Part shown: positions 54,824-63,000 of the stretch, piece by piece
Numbering within the stretch: position 1 is the stretch's first letter
Layout of the letters: each line of letters starts with the position of its first letter
Source: an uncultured Gemmata sp.
GTDB lineage: Bacteria > Planctomycetota > Planctomycetia > Gemmatales > Gemmataceae
Length of the DNA: 64,000 nucleotides
NCBI GenBank assembly: GCA_937924775.1
Contig: CALDUT010000001.1
Span: forward strand, 1-64,000
Direction: 5' to 3'
Notes under the pieces: generated by a model
Database searches by the model: none
Told to the model about the DNA's origin: nothing
Seen by the model: only the letters and a program-made list of their open reading frames with translations
Translations under genes and position numbers: made by a program

Positions 54824-55783
54824 ATGGCCAGCGTTGGACCGACCCGCGGTTGGCGTCCGTTTGGTTTTACTTTGATTGAGTTGTTGGTCGTGATCGCAAT
54901 CATCGCGATTCTTATCGGCTTGTTGTTGCCAGCGGTGCAGAAAGTCCGTGAAGCCGCTGCTCGTACGCAGAGTCAGAACAACATGAAGCAATTCGGCCTC
55001 GCGTCCCACAACTATCATGATTCGGTCGGCCATTTACCGCCGGCTTTCGTGGAGTTTGGCCTGACCCGAGGCTACCGAGATGGTTCGTGGATCGTGCAAA
55101 TTCTGCCATTCATCGAACAAGACAACTTGCGCCGGCTGGTAGATAATCGCACGGGAGCCAGTGGTCACTACTACGCGATCACTTACAATCAAGCGCCACC
55201 CAAACCGTTTATCAGCCCGTTGGACCCCTCGCAATCGGGTGGGGCTTACAACGATAGTGGCTGGGGCGTGTATGCCGTCACGGGGTATGTGGCCAATTAT
55301 GAAGCCCTGGGAGGCATCATCCATCGGACGACCAGCCCGCAATTCCTTCTGGATACGAAGAAAACCATTAACGCGATCGCGGATGGCACTTCCAACACCA
55401 TTTTCTACACCACGCGACTGGCCGTTTGCGAAGCCAATCCCTGCCCCTATCGGCCCAGTTACGTCGGGGCGTTCTATAACATCGCCCCGTATGCCAACGC
55501 CAGTTCATGGTATGAATGGATGCCGGTCATCAACTATTGGAAGGACGGCCCCAACTCGACGGGTTTCCTCACCGGGGCCGCGATGAAGTTCCAAGTCAAT
55601 CCGACGTGGCAAGGCCAAAGCGCCACCTGCGACTTCCGCTTGCCCACGCAAACCGGTTCCGGAGGCATTCTGGTGGTGTTGGGCGATGGTAGTGTGCGGA
55701 CCGTGTCTTCGGCCGTGACCGGTCAGACGTGGTGGGCCGCGATGACACCCGCCGGAGGTGAAGTTCTTGGTAGCAATTGGTAA
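54824..55783 (+). CDS. DUF1559 pseudopilin-like protein (fourth copy)
   Basis: About 319 aa from ATG 54824 with GGAG at 54812-54815; upstream ATGs lack a ribosome site. The pilin-like start is [20 protein letters not shown], then [40 protein letters not shown] and, at the end, [20 protein letters not shown] with [12 protein letters not shown]. This second C-terminal type (GDGSVRTV ... TPAGGEVLG) differs from the HxxGAN-type ends of the other three copies and is shared with the relic at 6261. It is followed by a short lipoprotein gene. Confidence 0.93.
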   Translation: MASVGPTRGWRPFGFTLIELLVVIAIIAILIGLLLPAVQKVREAAARTQSQNNMKQFGLASHNYHDSVGHLPPAFVEFGLTRGYRDGSWIVQILPFIEQDNLRRLVDNRTGASGHYYAITYNQAPPKPFISPLDPSQSGGAYNDSGWGVYAVTGYVANYEALGGIIHRTTSPQFLLDTKKTINAIADGTSNTIFYTTRLAVCEANPCPYRPSYVGAFYNIAPYANASSWYEWMPVINYWKDGPNSTGFLTGAAMKFQVNPTWQGQSATCDFRLPTQTGSGGILVVLGDGSVRTVSSAVTGQTWWAAMTPAGGEVLGSNW

Positions 55784-55800
55784 CCCCTAAACCCCCACCA

Positions 55801-55833
55801 ACCCCGATGGGCTTTCGCTCCCGTCGGGGTTTT
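55801..55833 (+). terminator. Hairpin between DUF1559 and the small lipoprotein
   Basis: ACCCCGATGGG (55801-55811) pairs with CCCGTCGGGGT (55820-55830), with one T-G wobble, and is followed by TTTT. It lies in the 63-bp gap between the two genes and may set their expression ratio. Confidence 0.6.
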
Positions 55834-55846
55834 CGGAGAAGTTCTC

Positions 55847-56011
55847 ATGCCTGTTCGGCGATTCTGGATTCTTGTCCTGTTTCTGTGCGGTTTCTCGGTC
55901 GCGCTCGGTTGCGGGGATTCCATGCCCACCACCGGGGGCGGCGAACCCACCGACAAACAGAAACTCAAAGAAAAAATGAAAGACGGTACCCCTTCCGGGA
56001 AAAGCAAATAG
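55847..56011 (+). CDS. Small lipoprotein downstream of DUF1559
   Basis: A 54-aa protein from ATG 55847 with GGAG upstream (spacing about 8). The leader MPVRRFWILVLFLCGFSVAL ends in lipobox ALGC. The mature peptide of about 33 residues is short, polar and Lys-rich (CGDSMPTTGGGEPTDKQKLK, ending PSGKSK). Tiny lipoproteins of this kind often follow DUF1559 genes in planctomycetes, which suggests a working pair; no function is known. Confidence 0.75.
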   Translation: MPVRRFWILVLFLCGFSVALGCGDSMPTTGGGEPTDKQKLKEKMKDGTPSGKSK

Positions 56012-56052
56012 TCTCCTTCATCCTTTCTGATTTTGACTAGGATTTCTCAACT

Positions 56053-57024
56053 ATGAATTCCACCAACCCCAGCAGACCGTCCCGTCGCGCGGTGCTGGCT
56101 GCCGCGGTGGGAACGACGGCGTTGCCCGGGGGGATCTCCACCGTGCGGGCCGACCACCAAAAACCAGTTCTTCGAGCAGCACACATAACGGATGTTCACA
56201 TCACCAAAGACCGCGAAGCCCCGCAAGGGGTGGCGGCTTTGTTCAAACATATGTTCAGTCAAAAGAACTGGAAGCCGGAGGTGGTGCTCTCCACCGGCGA
56301 TCAAGTGATGGCGGTCGATGGCCAAGTGACCGGGGCCAAAGCCGCGGAGCAGATCACCCTCTGGAAAGAGGCTGTTCAGGCGTGCCCTGTACCGATCCGG
56401 GCGTGTCTGGGCAATCACGACGTCTGGGATGGTGTGGACCCAACCCACGACATACCCGCGGAAAAGAAAGGCTTCCGGCTGATGACCGAAGTGTTGGGAA
56501 TGCCCGCACCCTATTACAGCTTCGATCAGAACGGCTGGCACTTCGTGGTTCTGAACAGCGTCTGCAATTGGCCGAAGTATGCCTATCTCTCCGAGGAGCA
56601 TTTTGAGTGGCTGAAAGCCGATCTGGCCAAAACCCAGAGGCCAACAGTCGTACTCAGCCATGTGCCGATTCTCAGTGTCACCTCTCAAGTCTACGGGGAT
56701 GAATGCCGAACCAAGGATAATAACAACCTCATCCCGGGAATTTGGCATCATGCCGATTGCTGGGCCATCACGGAGGTCTTCCGCAAAAACCCGCAGGTGA
56801 AGCTCTGCCTCAGCGGCCACATGCACACCTGCGACCGGTGTGAGTACCGGGGCGTGTGGTACATCTGCGGTGGAGCGGCCAGCGGGGCTTGGTGGCGCGG
56901 CAGCGAATATGGCTTCCCACCCTGTTACGGCCAGCTCGACCTTTACGCCGATGGGACGTTCAGCTACAAGTTCGTGGATTACGGATGGAAAGCCCGGCAG
57001 TGGCGTGGAAAAGAGTTGAAATGA
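56053..57024 (+). CDS. Exported calcineurin-like metallophosphoesterase
   Basis: A 323-aa protein. The N-terminus RPSRRAVLAAAVGTTALPGG is a twin-arginine signal. The metallophosphoesterase core follows: AAHITDVHITKDREA (D-x-H), VVLSTGDQVMAVDG (GD), RACLGNHDVWDGV (GNHD), VVLSHVPILSVT and LCLSGHMHTCDRCEY (GHxH). All metal-binding positions are kept. Substrate is unknown. The stop is followed by a region with two strong palindromes (57104-57241). Confidence 0.88.
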   Translation: MNSTNPSRPSRRAVLAAAVGTTALPGGISTVRADHQKPVLRAAHITDVHITKDREAPQGVAALFKHMFSQKNWKPEVVLSTGDQVMAVDGQVTGAKAAEQITLWKEAVQACPVPIRACLGNHDVWDGVDPTHDIPAEKKGFRLMTEVLGMPAPYYSFDQNGWHFVVLNSVCNWPKYAYLSEEHFEWLKADLAKTQRPTVVLSHVPILSVTSQVYGDECRTKDNNNLIPGIWHHADCWAITEVFRKNPQVKLCLSGHMHTCDRCEYRGVWYICGGAASGAWWRGSEYGFPPCYGQLDLYADGTFSYKFVDYGWKARQWRGKELK

Positions 57025-57103
57025 TTGCACATGGCCTGTTCAAAAACTGAACACATCACTCGCGGCTGGCTGAATCGAACTACCGGTCTTTAAACGTCAA
57101 GCC

Positions 57104-57142
57104 CGGGAGTGTGTGAGTTCAGGACAAGCTCACACACTCCCG
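57104..57142. repeat. 14-bp perfect inverted repeat
   Basis: CGGGAGTGTGTGAG (57104-57117) and CTCACACACTCCCG (57129-57142) are perfect arms with an 11-nt loop, about 80 bp after the metallophosphoesterase stop. A terminator role is possible but no T-run follows in either direction. Confidence 0.7.
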
Positions 57143-57211
57143 CGGATTCACCAATACCTCCGCGGCTCGTGTACCTCCCAGTCTCTTTTGACGCAAACGC
57201 TTTCTTTTTAG

Positions 57212-57240
57212 TAGTTTGCCTCCATTATGGAGGCAAACTA
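57212..57240. repeat. 13-bp perfect inverted repeat with 3-nt loop
   Basis: TAGTTTGCCTCCA (57212-57224) and TGGAGGCAAACTA (57228-57240) are perfect arms around TTA. It lies between the stops of two convergent genes. A T-run precedes rather than follows it, so it is not a standard terminator. Confidence 0.75.
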
Positions 57241-57282
57241 GTAATCGAACATTGTTTCGCGGACTGTGCCGGGCCGTCGGCC

Positions 57283-58404
57283 TTATTTCTCCACCGGGAC
57301 GAACTTCACGCACACGCAGCGGCTAATGGCGACGGTATGGCCGGTTTCCTTCGCTCCCCCGGTCTTCAGGTCGCGTTCCCACACCCCGACCTTGCCGCCA
57401 TTTTGGCTGGCAATGAGCATCCATTTCCCCGTCAGATCGATGTTGAAGTTCCGCGGAATGTTGATGTCGCCGGTGATGTGGCCGGCCGGTTCCAATTTCC
57501 GATCGTCTTTGACGCGAAAGACCGCAACACTATTGTGCCCGCGATTGGAAACATAGACGAATTGACCGTCGGGCGAGGTGATGCACTCGGCGGTGGTGTT
57601 CCCCGGGGTTTCCTTTGGTAAAGTGCTGAGGGTCTGAACCACTTGGCCGCCTTGAACCACATTGACGGTCGAATTCAGTTCCCCACAAACATAAAAGCCG
57701 CCTTTGCCACTGGGCAGGAAGGTCATGTGTCGCGGACCGGTGCCGGGAGGCAACGTCACGTCTTCGTCTTCATCTTCTTCCACGCCCTTTTGGACGCTCA
57801 CATGGAAGACTTTCACTTTGTCGATCCCCAGATCGACGGTGTAAAGGTGATCGCCCGCCGCATTGAATGCGCAACAGTGGGCGTGGGGTTGTCTTTGCCG
57901 GCTGGGGTGGGCACTGCTACCTTTGTGCTGAACAAAACCGATGCGCTTGCCTAATTTGCCGTCGGGTCCGAGAGCGAAGACGCAAGTGCTTCCGCCACCA
58001 TAGTTTGCGATCGCAGCCATGTCGCCCTGGGGGCTGATGGCGATGTGGCAGGGACCGGCTCCACCGCTTTTGTCTTCGTTGAGTTTGGTCAGCCGGCCAC
58101 TTTTGGCATCCAGAGCAAAGGCCACCACTGGGCCGCCGTCTTTACTGGAACCTTCCCCCACGGCGTAGAGGAACTTTTTGTTGGGATGAATCGCAAGAAA
58201 AGACGGACTGGCCATTTCCGCAGCCAGTTCGGGTTCTGAAAGTTTGCCGGTCACGTCATCGAAACGACAGCGGTAGATGCCTTTGCTGCCATCAGGGCTC
58301 GTGTAGGTGCCCAGAAACACCCACTGTTCGCCCGCGGGGGCCATGGAAACAGCTGCCAGCAGCAATCCGGCCGCGGCTGTCCAGCGCAAAAGTGTCATGG
58401 TCAT
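57283..58404 (-). CDS. Exported lactonase-family beta-propeller (6-phosphogluconolactonase type)
   Basis: A 373-aa protein with a signal peptide (about residues 1-25, ending SMAPAGE). The seven-bladed lactonase pattern is visible: VFLGTYTSPDGSKGIYRCRF, PSFLAIHPNKKFLYAVGEGS, GPCHIAISPQGDMAAIANYG, DHLYTVDLGIDKVKVFHVSV, GPRHMTFLPSGKGGFYVCGE and YVSNRGHNSVAVFRV. An exported copy is unlikely to act in the pentose phosphate pathway; a sugar-lactone or binding function is more probable. It converges on the phosphoesterase gene. Confidence 0.88.
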   Translation of the reverse strand: MTMTLLRWTAAAGLLLAAVSMAPAGEQWVFLGTYTSPDGSKGIYRCRFDDVTGKLSEPELAAEMASPSFLAIHPNKKFLYAVGEGSSKDGGPVVAFALDAKSGRLTKLNEDKSGGAGPCHIAISPQGDMAAIANYGGGSTCVFALGPDGKLGKRIGFVQHKGSSAHPSRQRQPHAHCCAFNAAGDHLYTVDLGIDKVKVFHVSVQKGVEEDEDEDVTLPPGTGPRHMTFLPSGKGGFYVCGELNSTVNVVQGGQVVQTLSTLPKETPGNTTAECITSPDGQFVYVSNRGHNSVAVFRVKDDRKLEPAGHITGDINIPRNFNIDLTGKWMLIASQNGGKVGVWERDLKTGGAKETGHTVAISRCVCVKFVPVEK

Positions 58405-58544
58405 CGCCTCCCAGAAAAAGTCCCAAAACGGTTCTCCTCATCACCGCTGGCGTAGATCATAATACCTCCCAGTGACAGGGTATATGACAAACTGCCCAAC
58501 CGGGTCGAGAAATACGCCCGATTTCCTTCCGAGGGATGCTCCTT

Positions 58545-59312
58545 ATGCGAACGCTGCAGTTGTCGGGAATCATAGTTGTGGGAATTGTCGTTGGGGTCCG
58601 CGGACAGGAACCGTCGCGTTCCACGCTTGCGCCCGATAGCGACGGATGGATTGACCTGATGCGTCCTGAAGTGTGGCGGAAAGTCGATGAACGGTGGATT
58701 TTCACGGATGAAGTGAAATTGGCTCCCAATGCCAAAGGCAAAGCCGATGCGGCCCTCCGTGGGGAACGCAAAGAGGGCGGCAAGATCTGGCTCAACGGCG
58801 AAACCGGACGGCTGCCCAATCTCATCACCAAAGACGCCTTTGGCGATTGCGAAATCCATGTCGAATTTCTGATTGCCAAAGGTTCCAACGGCGGGGTGAA
58901 ATTCCACGAAGTTTATGAGATTCAGATTCTCGATAGCTACGGTAAGAAAGAACTCAGCGGCAGCGACAACGGCGGCATTTACCCGCGTGCGAATCTTGAA
59001 AAGGGCGGTTATCTCGACAAGGGCATCCCCCCCCAAGTGAATGCCTCCAAACCACCCGGCGAGTGGCAGACGCTGACCGCCATCTGGCGTGCCCCCCGGT
59101 TCAATGACAAAGGTGAGAAAATCGCCCACGCCATGATTGTGAAAGCGACCCTCAACGGCCACGTCATCCATGAGAACGTGGCGGTGAAGACCCCCACCGG
59201 CGGCAATTGGATGAAGAAAGAAACGCCCACCGGCTCGCTCATGCTCCAAAGCGATCATGGGCCGATCGCATGGCGGAACCTGAAAATCCGCCCCTTGAAA
59301 TTGGCCCCTTGA
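58545..59312 (+). CDS. DUF1080 (3-keto-disaccharide hydrolase family) protein
   Basis: About 255 aa from ATG 58545; the ATG at 58536 is too close to its GAGG site. A signal peptide of about 20 residues (VVGIVVGVRGQ) precedes a concanavalin-like domain: KIWLNGETGRLPNLITKDAF, GDCEIHVEFLIAKGSNGGVK, YEIQILDSYGKKELSGSDNG and SLMLQSDHGPIAWRNLKIRP. DUF1080 proteins include 3-keto-glycoside hydrolases. It is 192 bp before the sulfatase gene, a common pairing of sugar-degrading functions. Confidence 0.9.
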   Translation: MRTLQLSGIIVVGIVVGVRGQEPSRSTLAPDSDGWIDLMRPEVWRKVDERWIFTDEVKLAPNAKGKADAALRGERKEGGKIWLNGETGRLPNLITKDAFGDCEIHVEFLIAKGSNGGVKFHEVYEIQILDSYGKKELSGSDNGGIYPRANLEKGGYLDKGIPPQVNASKPPGEWQTLTAIWRAPRFNDKGEKIAHAMIVKATLNGHVIHENVAVKTPTGGNWMKKETPTGSLMLQSDHGPIAWRNLKIRPLKLAP

Positions 59313-59504
59313 AGGACAACCTCACAGGACCATGCAGGCCCACGGCCACCGCGCCCCCGGCCGGAACCCCTTTTCCGCGGCGGGACGTATGCCGGAAAGT
59401 CCCGCAACGCGTTGGCTCCTGGATTCACGCATTCCATGGCTCTGCTAACGATGCCGCGAGGAGCCCAGAATCTTCATTAACTCCTTACACAATCAGGATT
59501 TACG

Positions 59505-61100
59505 ATGCGATACATCATCTCAACGCTGTTGGTGGCCGCCGTCAGCCCCGCCCTCATGGCCGCGGAAAAACCCAACATCCTTTTCTGCTTCGCCGACGAT
59601 TGGGGCCGCTGGGCCTCGTGCTATGCCCCGCTGGATACCCGACCCACAGCCAATAGCGTGATTCAAACCCCGCATATCGACGCGGTGGCCCAGCGGGGCG
59701 TGATCTTCCGGAACGCCTTTGTTCCGGCCCCGTCGTGTACGCCCTGCCGCAGTTCGCTACTGAGCGGCCGCTACTTCTTCAATACCGGTCGCGGGGCGAT
59801 TCTCAACGGGGCCGTCTGGGACGAGAAAATCCCCTCCTCGCCTCTCTTACTCCGCGATCATGGCTACGACATCGGCAAAATCGCCAAGGTGTGGAGCCCG
59901 GGCGTTCCCGTGGATGCTCCCATGGGTGGACAACGCTACGCCTACCAAACCTCGGGCATGGGCTTTAACAACTTCTCCCAACAAGCGACGCGCGCGGTCC
60001 AAAATGGCAAGGCCGTGGCGGCGGCGAAAGCGGAACTGGTGGCCCAAGTGGAGGGCAATTTCGCGGCGTTTCTGAAGGCCCGCGACCCGAAAAAGCCCTT
60101 CTTTTTCTGGTTTGGCCCCACCAACGTGCATCGCCAATGGGTCAAAGGCTCGGGGAAAGCCCTGTGGGGTATCGATCCGGATTCCCTCAAAGGCAAATTG
60201 CCGAAGTTTCTCCCCGATGTACCAGAAGTCCGTGAAGATTTCGCAGATTATTTGGGCGAAGCTCAGGCTTTCGATGCTTGTGTTGGAGTTCTCCTCCAAC
60301 AACTGAAGCAAGCCGGAGAACTCGATAAGACGGTCGTGGTCATCAGTGGCGACCACGGGGCCCCAGGATTTCCGGGCGGCAAGTGCAACCTGTACGATTT
60401 CGGTACCGCCGTGGCACTGGTGATCGCTGGCCCGAAGATTCCCGGCCCGCGGGTGGTGGACGATTTCACCAATCTGATGGACCTCACCCCCACCTTCCTC
60501 GACATCGGGGGGGTCCAATACCCGGAAGGAATGGATGGCCGGTCGCTCTGGCCGGTGTTGACCTCGCAGAAGTCCGGTCAGGTCGACCCGAAACGCACCT
60601 GGGTCGTCACGGGGCGGGAACGGCATGTCGGCGATGCGCGGGCTGGCAACAAACCCTATCCGCAGCGGGCTTTGCGGACCCAAGACTTTCTCTACATCCG
60701 CAATTTCGAGCCGGATCGCTACCCCCTGGGCGACCCGAAAGCCGTCACCGCCGATACGGCACCCACCGCCAAGGAACTCGAAAACAATACGTTCGTGGCC
60801 TTCGCCGATATGGACGCCAGCCCCACCAAAGCGTGGCTGGTCGCCCACCGGAACGATCCCCAGTGGAAGTGGCACTATGATTATGCCTTCGCCAAACGCC
60901 CCGCGGAGGAGCTGTACGACCTGCGGAACGACCCCGATCAGGTCAAAAACGTGGCCGACGACAAAAACTACGAAGCCACGCGGAAGGACATGGCCCAACG
61001 GCTGATGAACATTCTGACCGCCGCGGGCGATCCGCGAGTGGTGGAGAAGGATTGCCGCTTCGAGAAACCTCCCTTTACCGATTTTGTGCGCAAGAAGTGA
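59505..61100 (+). CDS. Formylglycine-dependent sulfatase
   Basis: A 531-aa exported sulfatase. After a signal peptide (about residues 1-20), the active-site segment is [16 protein letters not shown], i.e. C78-T-P-C-R with Cys78 as the residue to become formylglycine. Metal-binding parts include [11 protein letters not shown] and [21 protein letters not shown]-terminal motifs ([19 protein letters not shown]) match type I sulfatases. It hydrolyses sulfate esters, probably of algal or host polysaccharides. No maturase (anSME/FGE) is in the window. Confidence 0.93.
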   Translation: MRYIISTLLVAAVSPALMAAEKPNILFCFADDWGRWASCYAPLDTRPTANSVIQTPHIDAVAQRGVIFRNAFVPAPSCTPCRSSLLSGRYFFNTGRGAILNGAVWDEKIPSSPLLLRDHGYDIGKIAKVWSPGVPVDAPMGGQRYAYQTSGMGFNNFSQQATRAVQNGKAVAAAKAELVAQVEGNFAAFLKARDPKKPFFFWFGPTNVHRQWVKGSGKALWGIDPDSLKGKLPKFLPDVPEVREDFADYLGEAQAFDACVGVLLQQLKQAGELDKTVVVISGDHGAPGFPGGKCNLYDFGTAVALVIAGPKIPGPRVVDDFTNLMDLTPTFLDIGGVQYPEGMDGRSLWPVLTSQKSGQVDPKRTWVVTGRERHVGDARAGNKPYPQRALRTQDFLYIRNFEPDRYPLGDPKAVTADTAPTAKELENNTFVAFADMDASPTKAWLVAHRNDPQWKWHYDYAFAKRPAEELYDLRNDPDQVKNVADDKNYEATRKDMAQRLMNILTAAGDPRVVEKDCRFEKPPFTDFVRKK

Positions 61101-61115
61101 GGATGAGGAGCGGGG

Positions 61116-61169
61116 GTCGGACCGGAGGTCGGGCTATGCGTTTCTCAGGTTCACGGCCCCCGGTCCGAC
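61116..61169. terminator. Hairpin after the sulfatase gene
   Basis: GTCGGACCGG (61116-61125) and CCGGTCCGAC (61160-61169) are perfect 10-bp arms, 15 bp after the sulfatase stop, with a 34-nt loop that contains the first copy of the direct repeat at 61137. Confidence 0.5.
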
Positions 61170-61218
61170 TCCCCGATTGAGTGTTTGGGGTTGAGGAGTG
61201 CGTTTCTCAGGTTCACGG
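61137..61218. repeat. 20-bp direct repeat pair
   Basis: The same 20 bp (TGCGTTTCTCAGGTTCACGG) occurs at 61137-61156 and 61199-61218. The second copy covers the stop codon of the small lipoprotein gene. A small duplication at this convergent junction is the likely origin. Confidence 0.8.
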
Positions 61219-61446
61219 TTGCACAGGTTCTGTCAGGCGAAGACGCGGTGCGGGGGCCACCTCCAGCACCTGCAGCACCGGCCGGGTGGGTGGGGTCAGA
61301 GGCGGCGGTTCATCCGCGGACATCGGGGGTGGTTGCGGAATCGCTTCCCGATGCTGATCGAGCTGCACCGCGAGTTTCGCCGCTGGCGGCGATTCGCAGC
61401 CACTCAGCAGGCCAGCCAATAGCACCAGTGCAGCCATACGGATCAT
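61213..61446 (-). CDS. Small Pro-rich lipoprotein
   Basis: About 77 aa from ATG 61444-61446 with GGGGAGG 5 bp upstream. The leader MIRMAALVLLAGLLSGC ends at the lipobox LSGC. The remainder is Pro/Ala/Leu-rich (PPPMSADEPPPLTPPTRP) with no recognised domain. It stands between the sulfatase (convergent) and the hydrolase/DUF2330 operon upstream. Confidence 0.65.
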   Translation of the reverse strand: MIRMAALVLLAGLLSGCESPPAAKLAVQLDQHREAIPQPPPMSADEPPPLTPPTRPVLQVLEVAPAPRLRLTEPVQP

Positions 61447-61522
61447 GTTCACCTCCCCTGAGCGGATAGAAAGGCCTGTGCCCTCCTCCTATTATTCGCT
61501 CCCGACCGGGTGATCTTACGGT

Positions 61523-61578
61523 AGCCTCCCAAATTGGCCTCGGGAGGCTGTCCACGGCCCCGACGGGGACGGCCGTGG
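61523..61578 (-). terminator. Tandem hairpins after the DUF2330 gene
   Basis: Two stems lie directly past the DUF2330 stop on the minus strand: CCACGGCC/GGCCGTGG (61552-61559, 61571-61578) and AGCCTCCC/GGGAGGCT (61523-61530, 61542-61549). The pair probably closes the operon transcript. Confidence 0.55.
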
Positions 61579-61588
61579 CCGGACAACT

Positions 61589-62803
61589 TCACGCCCGACG
61601 GAACAATCGGCAAGCGATCAAACCACCAAAGACGAGCAAAAACGGTACACCCAGATAAATCGCCAAATGCCACCACGGCGTGACGGAAACAATCTGCGTT
61701 CGGGTGATAATGAGAGGCGGGCGGGCCACCGGGACCGGATCGGAGGAAGGCTCGAAATACACTTCGTCCACGGCCGGCCGCGGGGAAGAACGATCTTCAA
61801 ACTCGGTCAACCACATCTCTGCGGATTCAGGCGGAGTGAATGCCGATTTCCCATCTTTGAGGGGGGGATCTACCAATTTCGCAAGTTTGAAAATATCGGG
61901 CCAGCGGGGCAAACTGACCGGACCGGCCCACACGGTTTCGCCCGGCCATGGCTGGGTGCCATCACCCAGCCGGCCGGTGTAGCGGGTCGTTGCGGCCAGA
62001 TAAACCCGCAATAGCCGGTTGGTTTTATCCGGGCGAGGGTGTTCCACGGCCGGTTCACGGTAGGGGTAAAATGGTTTCTCCGTTTTGAAGGACATGCGGA
62101 TGGGCCGCAGGGTGTGATCCAAGTAATCGACCGGCAGTTTCGCCCGATTCTCCGAGGTCCCTTTGGCGATCTTGAAGGCGGTGATACACCACTGATCGTT
62201 CACATACTTGCTGAGCCACGGTTCGATCCCCGGGGGGGCTTCAAAGCCGTTTTTCGCCAGCCATTTTGCGAGTTCCTGTTGACCGCGTTCCGGCCCATCG
62301 CCTTCGCCGGACCGGAAGTACAGCACCGCGACATCGAAATCCCCCACCCGTTTCTGCTCCAGCACCTCCACTTCGCCTTCGGGGGCCCGGAACTGACCGT
62401 GCGTAGCCCCCAGGGTCACGTCGCGAAGGACAGGGGTGGAAGCGAACGGGCACTCTGGCAAGAACGGTTTGATAACTTCTTTCACCTGTTCGCGATACTC
62501 CACTTTCGGCGCGGTGATCGCTTCCAACTCGTGGAACAAGTCGTCATAGACAACATCCAAATCGGGGGGGGTAGGCGTGGGTACCAGGAAGCCGAAACTG
62601 TAGCTGCTGCTGTGGAAGTTGGCACTGCGGATGAAGTGTTCGGTTTTCGTTTTCTCATCCCAAACAATGAACGCTTCCTCATGAGCGATAGCCACGCGTT
62701 GATTCGGGGGCAGAACAACCGCGCAGCCGCGGACATCTACCGGGATCGATGCCAGTACAGCGACGGCCACAACTACCAGAATTGCCAGTGCGAGAGGCTT
62801 CAT
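61589..62803 (-). CDS. DUF2330 membrane-anchored exported protein
   Basis: A 404-aa protein. A signal peptide (ALAILVVVAVAVLASIPVDV, about residues 4-23) is followed by DUF2330: GCAVVLPPNQRVAIAHEEAF, IVWDEKTKTEHFIRSANF, FGFLVPTPTPPDLDVVYD, VLEQKRVGDFDVAVLYFR and LAKNGFEAPPGIEPWL. A C-terminal helix (WWHLAIYLGVPFLLVFGGLI) anchors it and RLFRRA ends in the cytoplasm. Function unknown. Its start overlaps the 66-aa gene by 4 bp. Confidence 0.88.
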   Translation of the reverse strand: MKPLALAILVVVAVAVLASIPVDVRGCAVVLPPNQRVAIAHEEAFIVWDEKTKTEHFIRSANFHSSSYSFGFLVPTPTPPDLDVVYDDLFHELEAITAPKVEYREQVKEVIKPFLPECPFASTPVLRDVTLGATHGQFRAPEGEVEVLEQKRVGDFDVAVLYFRSGEGDGPERGQQELAKWLAKNGFEAPPGIEPWLSKYVNDQWCITAFKIAKGTSENRAKLPVDYLDHTLRPIRMSFKTEKPFYPYREPAVEHPRPDKTNRLLRVYLAATTRYTGRLGDGTQPWPGETVWAGPVSLPRWPDIFKLAKLVDPPLKDGKSAFTPPESAEMWLTEFEDRSSPRPAVDEVYFEPSSDPVPVARPPLIITRTQIVSVTPWWHLAIYLGVPFLLVFGGLIACRLFRRA

Positions 62804-63000
62804 GGATTCTCCGAGTTGAGCCGGATGGGGAGAAGCAACGGTTCATGATCCACATCGTCGCCGTGGCAGCCATGGGCCCACAGCGGAATCAGCAATAGCG
62901 CAAAAGCGACAAACAACCCAACGGCGGACAGCCGCCAACGCTGGTTGGTTGGGGGGGGCTGGAGCGGAGGTTGGGTCAGATCCAACACGGTAGTGTTCAC
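62800..63000 (-). CDS. Small single-pass membrane protein between hydrolase and DUF2330
   Basis: A 66-aa protein with a polar Pro-rich N-terminus (TQPPLQPPPTNQRW), one hydrophobic helix (LSAVGLFVAFALLLIPLWAH) and a short acidic tail with Cys/His (GCHGDDVDHEP). It overlaps both neighbours by ATGA (62800-62803 and 62997-63000), strong evidence that it is a real gene and is translated with them. No family recognised. Confidence 0.75.
   Translation of the reverse strand: MNTTVLDLTQPPLQPPPTNQRWRLSAVGLFVAFALLLIPLWAHGCHGDDVDHEPLLLPIRLNSENP

Noticed and set aside
56047-57030. 327-codon minus-strand frame covering the metallophosphoesterase gene
   Set aside because: The plus-strand gene has a twin-arginine signal and all phosphoesterase motifs; the opposite frame has none.
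57068-57100. Possible tRNA T-arm (GTTCGATTC on the minus strand)
   Set aside because: The flanking bases do not form a 5-bp T-stem and no acceptor or anticodon arm can be drawn.
58401-59258. 285-codon minus-strand frame opposite the DUF1080 gene
   Set aside because: No signal peptide or motif; the DUF1080 domain on the plus strand accounts for the region.
59847-60998. 383-codon minus-strand frame opposite the sulfatase
   Set aside because: Shadow frame; the sulfatase motifs are on the plus strand.
62039-62848. 269-codon plus-strand frame opposite DUF2330
   Set aside because: Antisense shadow; DUF2330 motifs and ATGA coupling support the minus strand.
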